Below, piece after piece: positions 25,976-34,757 of a stretch of 64,000 bases of DNA; the first letter of the stretch is position 1; each line of letters opens with the position of its first letter. The translations under genes and the position numbers were made by a program. The notes beneath the pieces are model-generated. The model ran no database searches, was not told the origin of the DNA, and saw only the letters and a program-made list of their open reading frames with translations. Source of the stretch: CBDDHT01 sp965227905 (lineage in GTDB: Bacteria > Pseudomonadota > Alphaproteobacteria > Rhizobiales > Methyloligellaceae); the NCBI GenBank assembly GCA_965227905.1, contig OZ245780.1:5146001-5210000 (forward strand), written 5' to 3'.

Positions 25976-26965
25976 ATGGACGCCAAAGACCTGCATGAAG
26001 ACGCCATCATCATTGATGGGCTCCAGATCAATCGATGGAGCCGCGAGGTCTTTGACGATATGCGAAAAGGCGGTCTCACCGCGGTCAATGCAACCTGCGC
26101 GGCCTGGGAAGGATTTCGCCAGACGATGGACAATATCGCGGAATGGAAGCGCTGGTTCCGCGACTATGACGATGTCCTGATCCAGGTCTTCACGTCCGAT
26201 GACATTCGGCGCGCCAAACGCGAGAACAAGACAGGCATTTCGCTGGGATGGCAGAACACCTATCCCATCGAGGACCGTATCGAGTATCTCGCACTCTTCA
26301 AGTCTCTCGGCGTCAACATCATGCAGTTGACCTACAACACCCAGAATCTGGTCGGCTCAGGATGCTGGGAAACCGAAGATGGCGGTCTCTCCGATTTCGG
26401 ACGCGATGTGGTGGACGAGATGAATGCACTCGGCATCCTTGTAGATCTGTCTCATGTCGGACCGAAAACAAGTCAGGACGCCATCGAGCATTCCAAACGC
26501 CCTGTCGCCTATACCCATTGCGGTCCCGCGGCTCTCAAGGAGCATCCACGCAACAAGACCGACGAACAGCTTCGTTTTATTGCCGACCGCGGTGGGTTCA
26601 TCGGCTACGCGACCTATCCACCATTCATGCCTCAGGGTCCGGACAGCACTGTCGAGCACTGCGTCGAAACGCTCGAATATCTGATCGATCTGGTCGGCGA
26701 AGATACGATCGGTATCGGCACAGACTTCACACAAGGTCAGGACGCTGCGTTCTTCGAATGGCTATCGCATGACAAAGGGACCGGTCGACGGCTCATTCCA
26801 ACGCGCCCCGGCGGTGTAACAATCATGCCGGAAGGCCTGCGAACCATCGGCGATTTCCCCAACCTCACCCGAACCATGGTCGATCGCGGATGGCCCGAGG
26901 CACGCATCCGCAAGGTAATGGGAGAGAACTGGCTTCGGGTGTTGCAGGACGTCTGGGGTGCCTGA
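25976..26965 (+). CDS. M19 membrane-dipeptidase family protein with altered metal site
   Basis: The 329-residue TIM-barrel amidohydrolase is of the M19 (renal dipeptidase) family. Several family landmarks are present: ALFKSLGVNIMQLTYNTQN (107-124), VDLSH (H160), AYTHCG (H181) and IGIGTDFTQG (D250). The N-terminal HxD ligand pair is replaced by L16 and I18 (IDGLQINRW), and the bridging Glu is Q93 (GWQN). Three of six dizinc ligands are thus missing, so classical dipeptidase chemistry is doubtful; it may be a mononuclear or repurposed enzyme. Family members normally cleave dipeptides, often with a D residue. It lies 41 bases after the RpiR gene and may be in its regulon. Confidence 0.8.
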   Translation: MDAKDLHEDAIIIDGLQINRWSREVFDDMRKGGLTAVNATCAAWEGFRQTMDNIAEWKRWFRDYDDVLIQVFTSDDIRRAKRENKTGISLGWQNTYPIEDRIEYLALFKSLGVNIMQLTYNTQNLVGSGCWETEDGGLSDFGRDVVDEMNALGILVDLSHVGPKTSQDAIEHSKRPVAYTHCGPAALKEHPRNKTDEQLRFIADRGGFIGYATYPPFMPQGPDSTVEHCVETLEYLIDLVGEDTIGIGTDFTQGQDAAFFEWLSHDKGTGRRLIPTRPGGVTIMPEGLRTIGDFPNLTRTMVDRGWPEARIRKVMGENWLRVLQDVWGA

Positions 26966-27086
26966 AGTATCCCGCTTTCAGCAATCTCTTCCCGATGTCT
27001 GGTTCACTTGGAATTTTCGTCAGCCATGTTAGAAAAACCAAACTGCAGTCGGCACTCGATAGCCGACTCTGTCTGGGAGAAAACAC

Positions 27087-27935
27087 ATGCCTTTCGAGGT
27101 TCGCAGACTGCGGGATTCGTTTGCCGTTGAAGTGATTGGGATCGATCTGAGCGAAGATCATTCCGCAGCCAAAATCAATGAAATCAAGAACCTCTGGTGG
27201 GAGCACCAGCTCCTGTTGTTTCGCGGGCAATCGCTCGATGAAGCGGATCTTGTTCGCTTCAGCGGCAAGCTCGGACCGCTCGAACATCATGTACGGAAGG
27301 AGTTTCTGTCTTCCGACAATCCGGAAATTTTGCTCATTTCCAATAAGAAGGCAGACGGGAAACCGATCGGCATCCTGGCGGATGGCGAGGTCGGTTGGCA
27401 CTACGACCAGATTTATCTGCCAAAACCGGCGGTAGGCTCTCTCCTCTATTCGGTAGAGTTGCCAAGTTCACGCGGGAGCACCTACTTCGCCGATATGATC
27501 ACGGCCTATGAGCGGTTGCCACAGCCCATGAAGGACAAGCTGGAAGGCAGGCGCGCCGTCCAGTCCTATGCAGCGTTCAATGCCAAATTCAGCGTTCCGA
27601 CCAGCGAAGAGCAGAAAAAGAAAACTCCGGATCTCGATCATCCGCTGATCCGCACGCACCCCTTTTCTGGGCGCAAGGCGCTATATCTTTGTCCGGGCAT
27701 GACAACGCAGATTCTGGGTATGGACGAAGTCGAAAGCGAAGAGACACTGGAGTATCTCTTCGACTGGTGTATTCGCGACGAGTTTGTCTACAAGCACGAC
27801 TGGGTGCTGGGCGACGCCGTCCTTTGGGACAATGCCTGCTCCATGCACCGACGCGAGCCGTTCGATGCGTCGGAAACACGCTTGATGAAGCGCACGACGA
27901 TCCTGCCACCGCCCGAGCTAGCCGTTCCGGTGTGA
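27087..27935 (+). CDS. TauD/TfdA family Fe(II)/2-oxoglutarate dioxygenase
   Basis: The 282-residue enzyme has the TauD fold. Fe ligands are H105 and D107 (WHYDQIYLPKPA) and H254 (CSMHRREPFD), with R265 or R269 binding 2-oxoglutarate. It opens with VRRLRDSFAVEVIGIDLSE, as TauD/TfdA proteins do. These enzymes hydroxylate a substrate to release sulfite, a phenol or an aldehyde. It is monocistronic, 121 bases after the M19 gene, possibly its partner in a catabolic route. Its stop codon abuts the stop of the convergent gene with no spare base (TGATCA). Confidence 0.88.
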   Translation: MPFEVRRLRDSFAVEVIGIDLSEDHSAAKINEIKNLWWEHQLLLFRGQSLDEADLVRFSGKLGPLEHHVRKEFLSSDNPEILLISNKKADGKPIGILADGEVGWHYDQIYLPKPAVGSLLYSVELPSSRGSTYFADMITAYERLPQPMKDKLEGRRAVQSYAAFNAKFSVPTSEEQKKKTPDLDHPLIRTHPFSGRKALYLCPGMTTQILGMDEVESEETLEYLFDWCIRDEFVYKHDWVLGDAVLWDNACSMHRREPFDASETRLMKRTTILPPPELAVPV

Positions 27936-29060
27936 TCAGGCCGTTAGCGGGCCGGCGCTCAGACCTTCCCAGAAGTCGGAGGCGTCCGGTGACGGTCGCG
28001 GTTGCGCGTTTGGGCGCACCGCAATTCCTTCGCGAAATGCGCCAGGCTCCAAATTGTCGAACATCGCACGGAACGTCTCCGGCAGGCCGCGACTATTCGG
28101 GATCGACAGCCACTGCCGCAGCAGGTGACGCTTGTCGGCAATTTCCTCGAAGTCCTCGAAATCGGTACGCAGGTGCCACACTGGATAATTGTTGAGAAAG
28201 ACGAAATCGCCTGGCTGTTGTTCGATGCAAAGATGCATGTCGGGCCGATAGGCGATCTCATCCACCAGGTCGAGCGCCTCGATCTGCTTCTCCGTCAATC
28301 GGGGCACTTCGGGGAAGCGCTGTGCCGAGTGGATGTAATGACGGAGATAGCGGGTCGATACTTTGCCATCGTGATAGCTGAAGATCGGCATCACGAAATA
28401 GGGGTCGCCACCTTCCCTCTCCAGTTCGCCGCGGCGATCGAAGTAAAATGGCTGATAGAGGACTTCCAGAAGATCCGGACGCCGCTCGAGGATTTCGTTA
28501 TGGATCGATACGGCGCTCACGATGTGATTGAGACCGCCTGAACGCGCTTTGTTAAGGCAGAGCAGACAAACGACATCGCAGTAGTCGGTATGGTAGCTGA
28601 GCTCGGTATTCGTCTGATAACCGCGCACATTCGGATTATCGAAGTTGAAGCTGAGGTCACGTACATGACCGAGCAGATGCCCGTCGCCATTCTGCGATAC
28701 GGCGGTGCCTAGATGCGTCCCGATCCCCCAAAAGATGAAGGCTGCCTGCTTTTTCGAATAGCGCTCCCTGTCAATGCCGCGCATGATTACGAAACCGCGG
28801 CCCCCCTCAAGCTCGTCTCTGATCTTCTCGAGCTCTTTGGAAAATGTCGGCAACGGAAAATCTTCTTTGCCGAAATCCGGTGCTGCGAGACAGCACTTTT
28901 CGACATTGCGGAGAGCCGCATCGAGTTCTTGTAGCGCGTCGTCAGATATGCGGTAGAGCCAGTCGTCTGACTTGACCAGATCGGCGCCCTTCCAGGCTTC
29001 CGGCGTAACAACCGGTTCGCTCGGGACCATGGTTGTCGGATATTTCTCGATAATGGTGTC
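27936..29060 (-). CDS. TauD family dioxygenase (first of a paralogous pair)
   Basis: About 374 residues from a GTG start preceded by AGGAGG five bases upstream; an in-frame ATG at 29084 is the alternative. Fe ligands lie in SYHTDYCD (HxD) and in PVWHLR near the C terminus, followed by an arginine for 2-oxoglutarate (RQWLS). Shared blocks with the product of 30216-31238 include IRDELEGGRGFVIMRGID, FWGIGTHLG and GDFVFLNNYPVWH, so the two are paralogues. Both are of the large TauD group, which includes gamma-butyrobetaine-like and clavaminate-like hydroxylases. Substrate unknown. It is divergent from the GH25 gene and convergent with the TauD gene at 27087-27935. Confidence 0.85.
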   Translation of the reverse strand, partial: DTIIEKYPTTMVPSEPVVTPEAWKGADLVKSDDWLYRISDDALQELDAALRNVEKCCLAAPDFGKEDFPLPTFSKELEKIRDELEGGRGFVIMRGIDRERYSKKQAAFIFWGIGTHLGTAVSQNGDGHLLGHVRDLSFNFDNPNVRGYQTNTELSYHTDYCDVVCLLCLNKARSGGLNHIVSAVSIHNEILERRPDLLEVLYQPFYFDRRGELEREGGDPYFVMPIFSYHDGKVSTRYLRHYIHSAQRFPEVPRLTEKQIEALDLVDEIAYRPDMHLCIEQQPGDFVFLNNYPVWHLRTDFEDFEEIADKRHLLRQWLSIPNSRGLPETFRAMFDNLEPGAFREGIAVRPNAQPRPSPDASDFWEGLSAGPLTA

Positions 29061-29355
29061 CACCTGGACCTCCTGCTTGCCTGCCATCAGCGGACGTAAG
29101 CGTTCGAAACCGAGCACCGAATGCCTATTTAGAAGCCTGCACCCACCGTCGATCGTCGCGCAGAGTCCGCGATGTCCTCCCTAATGGTCGGAGAGTAGCG
29201 AAAAGCCGTAGAACGCAATTGATATGGATCAGTATTCTCAAGCTCGCGCATATTGCGTTTGCCCGCAGACATCGCCATCTCAACTGACGGTCCAATAAAC
29301 GGCTAGAGCCAGCGATTCGCGAGCCTTGCTCTGCTTGCGGCAATCGGGAGAGCAG

Positions 29356-30072
29356 ATGAGACGATTTGCGAAGATCGCTATTGTGGCCGCTGCAATGATT
29401 GCAGCAGCAGGCGCGACTGCTCCATACATCTACCCCTGGTTCGAACCGCAGAGCCTCTTCTACGATGTCCGTGGCATTGACGTCTCACATCATCAGGGAA
29501 GTATCGACTGGCGGGCGGTGGCCGGAGACGATGTCGCCTTCGCTTTCATCAAGGCCACGGAGGGTGGTGACTATGTCGATCCCCGCTTCGAAGAGAATTG
29601 GGTTGGATCCGCCAAAGCGGGTATCCCACGTGGTGCCTATCACTTCTTCACACAGTGCCGGACTGGGAGCGTTCAGGCAGATAATTTCATTCGTACCGTC
29701 CCTAAAGACCGCCGTGCGCTTCCTCATGTCATCGATGTCGAACATATGGGGCCCTGCAAACAGAGCTGGCAAACACAGAACGTCGTGAGCGAAATTGCGG
29801 TTTTTTTGAACCGGCTTGAGGCTCACTACGGACGCAGGCCGCTCATCTACACGACACGTGAGTTCCACGACGCTTATCTGACAAATCAATTTTCTGATGA
29901 AGTGTTCTGGATTCGGAGCCTGATCTTTCCGCCACAATTCCGCAGATCGCAATGGATCGTATGGCAATTCCACAATCGCGGTCGGCGTGCCGGCATCAGT
30001 GGACCGGTTGATCTCAATGTTGTTCGAGATAAGGAGCACGCCCTCTCTGGTCTCCTCGGCGGAGCGGAATAG
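29356..30072 (+). CDS. GH25 family lysozyme, exported
   Basis: The 238-residue muramidase starts at ATG 29356, with GGGAGAG upstream. An N-terminal membrane segment (about 7-25, IAIVAAAMIAAAGATA) acts as signal peptide or anchor. The GH25 barrel shows YDVRGIDVSHHQGSIDW (36-52) with the first catalytic-site aspartate, FIKATEGGDY, RGAYHFF and HVIDVEH, which holds the catalytic Asp/Glu pair. It would cleave the MurNAc-GlcNAc bond of peptidoglycan in the periplasm or in competitors. It is not linked to phage genes here; it sits between two TauD paralogues on opposite strands. Confidence 0.88.
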   Translation: MRRFAKIAIVAAAMIAAAGATAPYIYPWFEPQSLFYDVRGIDVSHHQGSIDWRAVAGDDVAFAFIKATEGGDYVDPRFEENWVGSAKAGIPRGAYHFFTQCRTGSVQADNFIRTVPKDRRALPHVIDVEHMGPCKQSWQTQNVVSEIAVFLNRLEAHYGRRPLIYTTREFHDAYLTNQFSDEVFWIRSLIFPPQFRRSQWIVWQFHNRGRRAGISGPVDLNVVRDKEHALSGLLGGAE

Positions 30073-30215
30073 AGGCAGGTTCGAATTCAGCTTTCTGACT
30101 ATGACCATCGAAACGCTGCGGTTGGTTGAAATCGCTATAAGTTGAGGCTTCTTTGCCGTGCACATAGAGTGCATCGAACGGGCGATACCAATCTCCAAAT
30201 TCTGAGGCTGGAAGA

Positions 30216-31238
30216 ATGAAGCACATCCTCCGAGATCCCATAACGGATGCAACAGCTTGGCGAGCAAGTGACTTCAAGAGCGAGAGCGACTGGATTGTTG
30301 AACTGTCACCCGCTCATTTGGCCGAGTTGCACGATGCTCTGGCCTCCTTGCAAAAGAACAACTCTCTGGGATTTGGCCGCGAGGCCTTTCAACTCCCATT
30401 GCTAGGTCCAGTCCTTGAGGACATTTCCGATGAAATACAGAATGGGCGCGGCTTCGCAGTCATCCGCGGCCTCGATATCTCGCAATACCAAACGCGAGAG
30501 TTGGCGTGCCTCCTCTGGGGTATCGGGACCCATCTCGGAGAAGGCATTGTTCAGAACGCAGATGGCGATTTGATTGGTCAAGTGACGGACCATGGCGAAA
30601 CTTACACGGGAACAGACCCCTATAAGTCTGGCATTCGAGGCTATAGAACACGGATCGCGTTGCCGCCTCACACAGACAGCTGCGATGTCGTCGGATTGAT
30701 GTGCGTGCGCAAAGCGAAATCCGGCGGCGAGAGTTCTGTCGTCAGCGCTATGGCGATCTACAATGAAATCATCGCCACACGACCGGATCTGCTTGAAGCC
30801 TTGTGCGAGGGTTTTCACATCGATCTGGTCGGCAAGGGTACGGCAGCTGACCAGGTCAGTTTCAAGCGCATCCCGGTTTTCAGCTATTTCGGCGGCAAAC
30901 TCTCATGCCGCTACAACAAGCGACAAATCGAGATCGGAGCTGAGAAATCCGGTCAACCACTGTCACAAAGGCACCAGGAAGCCATTGATCTTGTCCGTGA
31001 GCTATCGATGAGACTTGAGTTCCGCCTCGCAATGGATCTGGCGCCCGGGGATATTCAGTTCCTCAACAACCGCATCACACTCCACGCACGAGAGACCTTC
31101 GAGGATCACGACAATCCCGATGAAAAACGGCTCATGCTACGCCTGTGGCTCAGCACGCCGGGCGGGCGTCCATTGGCGCCGGAGCTTGCCGATCAGTTGA
31201 ATACGGGTCCACGCGGCGGTGTGCATGTCCGGGCATGA
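30216..31238 (+). CDS. TauD family dioxygenase (second of a paralogous pair)
   Basis: The 340-residue Fe(II)/2-oxoglutarate oxygenase is related to the product of 27936-29060. HxD is in LPPHTDSCDVVGL, the distal His in the LNNRITLHARETFEDH region, and Arg follows in LMLRLWLS. Common blocks are IQNGRGFAVIRGLD, LLWGIGTHLGEG and SGGESSVVSAMAIYNEI. About 143 bases separate it from the lysozyme gene. The convergent LysR gene, 22 bases downstream, could regulate it. Substrate unknown. Confidence 0.85.
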   Translation: MKHILRDPITDATAWRASDFKSESDWIVELSPAHLAELHDALASLQKNNSLGFGREAFQLPLLGPVLEDISDEIQNGRGFAVIRGLDISQYQTRELACLLWGIGTHLGEGIVQNADGDLIGQVTDHGETYTGTDPYKSGIRGYRTRIALPPHTDSCDVVGLMCVRKAKSGGESSVVSAMAIYNEIIATRPDLLEALCEGFHIDLVGKGTAADQVSFKRIPVFSYFGGKLSCRYNKRQIEIGAEKSGQPLSQRHQEAIDLVRELSMRLEFRLAMDLAPGDIQFLNNRITLHARETFEDHDNPDEKRLMLRLWLSTPGGRPLAPELADQLNTGPRGGVHVRA

Positions 31239-31260
31239 ACGTGCAACGACGTCGCAGGAA

Positions 31261-32205
31261 TCAAGCAGCGGCTGACCGAGCCAAGCGTTGTTTCGCTTCA
31301 GGCAGCTCCCATGGCGGAACCGGACGAAATCTTTCGACGAGGAAGTCGACAAATGCTCGCACTTTGGGCGAGAGGTTTCGCCGGTCGGGATAGAGCGCGA
31401 CAATGTCCGACTGCTCATCGCAATGGGCGGGTAGCAGGTGCAGTAACCGCCCCTCGCGAATATCGTCACCAACGAGATAGGTCGAGAGCCGGGCGACCCC
31501 CAGGCCAGCCAACGCGGCATGATAAATGGCATCGGCACTGTCGGTCTCGAAGTTCCCTGCGGCATGAAAGATTTTCTCTTCGGTGCCCTTACCGAAATGC
31601 CAGTCGTTCCAATGATTGACCGTCGAAATGCGCAGGCAGTTGTGGCGGCTCAGATCATCCAGTGTTTCAGGCACGCCGAATTCCTCGGCGTAGGCAGGAG
31701 AGGCGCAAATGACACGAAGGTTTCTTGCCAGCTTGCAGGCAATCAACGAGGAATCGTCAATCTGCTCGGTGAAGCGGATTGCCAGGTCATAGCCGGATTC
31801 CGTCATATCGACATGCTGGTCGGTCAAGTCCAGCTTAAAACCAAGATCAGGATGATCCTTGAGAAAGGCCGGCAGGATGGGCAGCAACTGTGATTTGCCG
31901 AAAGCAACCGTTGCCGCAACCCGCAACGTTCCCTGAGGTCGCTTGCCAAGCGATATGGCAAATGCCTCGGCCTCGCTGACTCCTGCCGCAATTTCGGCGC
32001 AACGCTTGTAGAAGACCTGACCTTCTTCGGTCAGCGAGATGTGCCGGGTCGAACGATTGAGCAGGCGAACGCCGAGCCGGTCTTCCAAATGGCCGATCTG
32101 CTTACTAACGGCAGACGGCGTTAAACCCAGCGACCGGGCCGTCGCGGAAAAGCTCCCGTGATCGACCACATTGGCAAACAGAATCATATGTGTTGCGATT
32201 TCCAT
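31261..32205 (-). CDS. LysR family transcriptional regulator
   Basis: The 314-residue protein has a winged helix at about 5-62 (FANVVDHGSFSATARSLGLT, then PSAVSKQIGHLEDRLGVRLL) and an effector domain from about 90. It resembles the DhcR/CrgA-like LysR group. It is head-to-head with a small gene (32356-32592) that is a paralogue of the one next to the other LysR gene (16987-17940). This repeated layout suggests that each regulator controls its small neighbour. Effector unknown. Confidence 0.88.
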   Translation of the reverse strand: MEIATHMILFANVVDHGSFSATARSLGLTPSAVSKQIGHLEDRLGVRLLNRSTRHISLTEEGQVFYKRCAEIAAGVSEAEAFAISLGKRPQGTLRVAATVAFGKSQLLPILPAFLKDHPDLGFKLDLTDQHVDMTESGYDLAIRFTEQIDDSSLIACKLARNLRVICASPAYAEEFGVPETLDDLSRHNCLRISTVNHWNDWHFGKGTEEKIFHAAGNFETDSADAIYHAALAGLGVARLSTYLVGDDIREGRLLHLLPAHCDEQSDIVALYPDRRNLSPKVRAFVDFLVERFRPVPPWELPEAKQRLARSAAA

Positions 32206-32355
32206 AATTTTTCCGCCTGGGTTTGTGCCGTCAGGTCACAAGGGGTTTGACTGATCTCGGGATAATCGATTCGTGCCGAACGCTTTATATTGCATTGCAA
32301 CAGAACAGATGTAGTCAAACATTCACTGTTCGCAAGCGCAAAAGAGGACGGACCG
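32206..32355. promoter_or_regulatory. Shared promoter of LysR gene and small gene
   Basis: The 150-base region carries ATCTCGGGATAATC (32254-32267), a 14-base string found identically at 16673-16686, close to the other small gene. TTTATATTGCATTGCAACA further right is AT-rich and promoter-like. The shared 14-mer may be a common regulator site or coincidence. Confidence 0.3.
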
Positions 32356-32592
32356 ATGAACGGATCCAATAGCGAAGTGCACGGAAAACCGCTAACCCAC
32401 GCCGATATTCAATGGCATATCAACAATGCCCGCAAGCTGAGAAGCGAGGCGATGCACCAGCACGCAACGTTCTTTGTGACACTGATTCGCAAGGGTTTTT
32501 CGGGATTCGTGAAGTGGTTTGGCCACGGCCTTTCCAACCTAATTTCCGGCGGTCGGAACGGTTCCGCCCACGGACCATCGTTTAGCTCCTAG
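32356..32592 (+). CDS. Small amphipathic protein, 78 residues, paralogous to product of 16698-16886
   Basis: 78 residues from ATG 32356 (AGAGGA upstream). The segment NNARKLRSEAMHQHATFFVT then LIRKGFSGFVKWFGHGLSNL is helical and amphipathic, ending in ISGGRNG. It matches the 62-residue product of 16698-16886 in the order ARK...F..L...G.S.L.SGGR.G. Alphaproteobacterial genomes carry many tiny proteins with ARxLRxEA starts and no known role. Control by the adjacent LysR regulator is inferred from the conserved head-to-head layout. Confidence 0.7.
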   Translation: MNGSNSEVHGKPLTHADIQWHINNARKLRSEAMHQHATFFVTLIRKGFSGFVKWFGHGLSNLISGGRNGSAHGPSFSS

Positions 32593-32600
32593 AGTTTGAG

Positions 32601-32641
32601 CGCGAGGCTGTTCGATCTGAACAAATGATCGCGGCCTCGCG
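32601..32641 (+). terminator. Terminator-like hairpin after small gene
   Basis: CGCGAGGC (32601-32608) pairs with GCCTCGCG (32634-32641) around a 25-base loop, followed by TTACTTATT. It begins nine bases after the stop, so it probably ends the single-gene transcript. Confidence 0.5.
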
Positions 32642-32861
32642 TTACTTATTGCATCGCACAATAGCTGAAAAAACCGCTGCAACCCGCAAACGCCTGATCA
32701 ATTCCTTCGATATTGCCGCCAAATAGCTCTGGTCAAAACGATCCACCGGGCGCTCCCAAAAATCCCCTTGTCACCATCACTGAGTCCCGGCATACGGGCG
32801 TTATCGAGTGCGGAAACATGCCGCAGTTGCTCGGTCATGGACATGAGTATGGGAGTTGGTC

Positions 32862-33368
32862 ATGGCAGAATTCAATTGGCGCGTATTGGCGGTCGTGGCA
32901 ATTCCATTGCTGGTTTTTCCTGGTTTCTCTCCGGCACAGGCAGCCGACAGCAAAGCGGCAAAATTCGAGCGGCAGGTTCTCAAACTCACAAATCAGGCAC
33001 GCGCAAAAGGTGCCACTTGCGGCGGCAAATACCGCCCGCCTGCTCCAGCCCTCAAATGGAACAAGGGCCTTGCCCGCGCAGCCAAAAAATGGAGCCGACA
33101 TCTTTCATCGACCGGTAAGCTCTCCCATAACCGGCTTGGCGCACGCATTCGCGCCGTCGGATTGAAGGTATGCCGTAAGAAGTGGGCCTGGGGCGAGAAT
33201 GTTGCTTACAATGCTTCGGCAGAACGTGTGGTAGCCGCCTGGCTGCGGAGCACCAATCACTGTCGCAATATCATGAACCCGAGCTTTCGTCTCTTGGGGG
33301 TCGGTATGGTGCAAAAAGGCAGGCGGCAATACTACACGCAACTCTTCCATTCCAGCACGGACTGCTAA
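32862..33368 (+). CDS. Secreted CAP (SCP/PR-1) domain protein
   Basis: The 168-residue exported protein starts at ATG 32862, with GGGAG six bases upstream. The signal peptide ends near AQAAD (about residue 29). The CAP domain is compact: LKLTNQARAKGATCGG, PALKWNKGLARAAKKWSRHL, a SHNR histidine, WGENVAY with the conserved Glu, and a second site in STNHCRNIMNPSF. The four-residue CAP cavity (two His, two Glu) is at least partly kept. Paired cysteines fit disulfides outside the cytoplasm. Bacterial CAP proteins are of uncertain role (envelope binding, proteolysis or lipid binding have been proposed). Solitary gene. Confidence 0.85.
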   Translation: MAEFNWRVLAVVAIPLLVFPGFSPAQAADSKAAKFERQVLKLTNQARAKGATCGGKYRPPAPALKWNKGLARAAKKWSRHLSSTGKLSHNRLGARIRAVGLKVCRKKWAWGENVAYNASAERVVAAWLRSTNHCRNIMNPSFRLLGVGMVQKGRRQYYTQLFHSSTDC

Positions 33369-33707
33369 GCAGCAATTGACGAAGGCCTTTGCCAGGCCCT
33401 GAAGCGGCGTTATCGGACTCAAGAGCGATCGGCTGGTTCCGCAGGTCGAGTCGATGAACTGCAATCCTATTCATAGGACTGCACTATAAATTTTCACTGT
33501 AAAAAATATTATGCAGATGAATTGATGGCTGCCATCATCATGGTCGCACATCTGGATGTAGCCCCTATCTGGGCGGTTGTTGGTGCGTTTCGGCTCTTTT
33601 GACCCGGGATCGCCAGCGGTCTCTCAGGATCGGGATCGATTGGTGTTGGACCTTTGGGTTTTGCGCGCTCCGATCGACCCAACGAAATAATGCAATGGGA
33701 GCAGCAG
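33369..33707. other. Intergenic region before TAXI operon, with near-perfect palindrome
   Basis: 339 bases without a convincing gene. TGCA-A-TCCTAT-TC-ATAGGA-C-TGCA (33460-33483) is a 24-base palindrome with one mismatched pair, followed by AT-rich CTATAAATTTTCACTG. It is well placed as an operator for the transporter operon downstream; the cognate regulator is not evident. Confidence 0.4.
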
Positions 33708-34748
33708 ATGTCGATTTCACTCAAACAGGCAAGCCGAGTCGCGTTGTCAGCCAGCCTTCTCGCCCTAGTCGGAACCGGACCGATACAGGCAGCAGATGCC
33801 AAAAAACCGGTCAATGTCGATGTAATGATTTCACCGGCAGGCACCGGGCCATATCTGGCCTGGGCAACAATTCAAACATACGCCAAAGACCATCATAGCT
33901 GGCTCAGACCGAAGGCCGTCGAGGCGCCAGGCTTTGTCTACAATGTCCGATTCGCGGCTTCCAATCCCGACATTTGGAAAACAACCATGTTCGGATCGGG
34001 GGAAGTGGTCGAGTTTGCCGCCATCAAAGGCATGGCGCCCTTCTTCAAGAAACCTCTCGACAACGTAAAAGACTTCCGCGTTATCGGTACAATGAGCCAG
34101 ACGAGCAACCTGTTCGTCGCAACCGATCCAAAGATCAAATCGCCAACCGATTTTGCCGGCAAGCGTGTCGCAACAGGACTCCTCAGCCAGAATGAGTGGG
34201 GCATGCACCAGCGCCTTATCCTGGACGGTATGGGCGTAACGCCAAAGACCTCGAGCTACAGCCCGCTCGGCCCGAACGCGAACGTTGAAGCTCTGCTAGA
34301 TGGCCGGGCCGACGTTGGAACGGTCGTTCTGCATTCGGCTCTCGGTTTCAAGAACAACCTTGAAGCCGGACCTTTCAAAACGCTGCAATCCTCAGGTCGC
34401 TCCTGGCATTATGTGAGCGTCCCGGAAAGCGCGATTCAGGACTACATCAAGAAGACCGGCGCACCCTTCATGGTGCGAAAGATCCCTGCCAAGACGATGA
34501 GCAATCAGCCGAAGGAAATCACGACTGTCGGCAACAATTTGCTCCTGTCGGCACACAAGGATTTCCCGGAAGACATCGCCTATGAGTTCACCAAACTCTG
34601 GGTGAAGATGGGTCCAGTCGTTGCCAAGTACAACGCCGTAGGCGGGATCTGGGATCCCGAAACAATCGCCAACATGGCCCGCAATCAACCCGAGCGTATC
34701 CATCCAGGAGCCCTGCGCGCCTACAAGGAACTCGGGCTCGTCAAATAG
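33708..34748 (+). CDS. TAXI family TRAP transporter substrate-binding protein
   Basis: The 346-residue periplasmic binding protein is of the TAXI group. Signal peptide 1-28 has likely cleavage at IQA-AD. TAXI proteins serve single fused DctQM permeases, and that gene follows. Recognisable stretches are VMISPAGTGPYLAWATIQTY near the mature N terminus, KSPTDFAGKRVATG (146-159) and LLDGRADVGTVV. GGGAG lies nine bases before the ATG. The ligand is unknown; the nitrilase encoded downstream suggests a nitrile or amide acid (inference). Confidence 0.88.
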   Translation: MSISLKQASRVALSASLLALVGTGPIQAADAKKPVNVDVMISPAGTGPYLAWATIQTYAKDHHSWLRPKAVEAPGFVYNVRFAASNPDIWKTTMFGSGEVVEFAAIKGMAPFFKKPLDNVKDFRVIGTMSQTSNLFVATDPKIKSPTDFAGKRVATGLLSQNEWGMHQRLILDGMGVTPKTSSYSPLGPNANVEALLDGRADVGTVVLHSALGFKNNLEAGPFKTLQSSGRSWHYVSVPESAIQDYIKKTGAPFMVRKIPAKTMSNQPKEITTVGNNLLLSAHKDFPEDIAYEFTKLWVKMGPVVAKYNAVGGIWDPETIANMARNQPERIHPGALRAYKELGLVK

Positions 34749-34757
34749 CGATGCCGA

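Noticed and set aside
29356..30072. GH25 lysozyme as evidence of a prophage
   Set aside because: No holin, structural, integrase or other phage gene is nearby.
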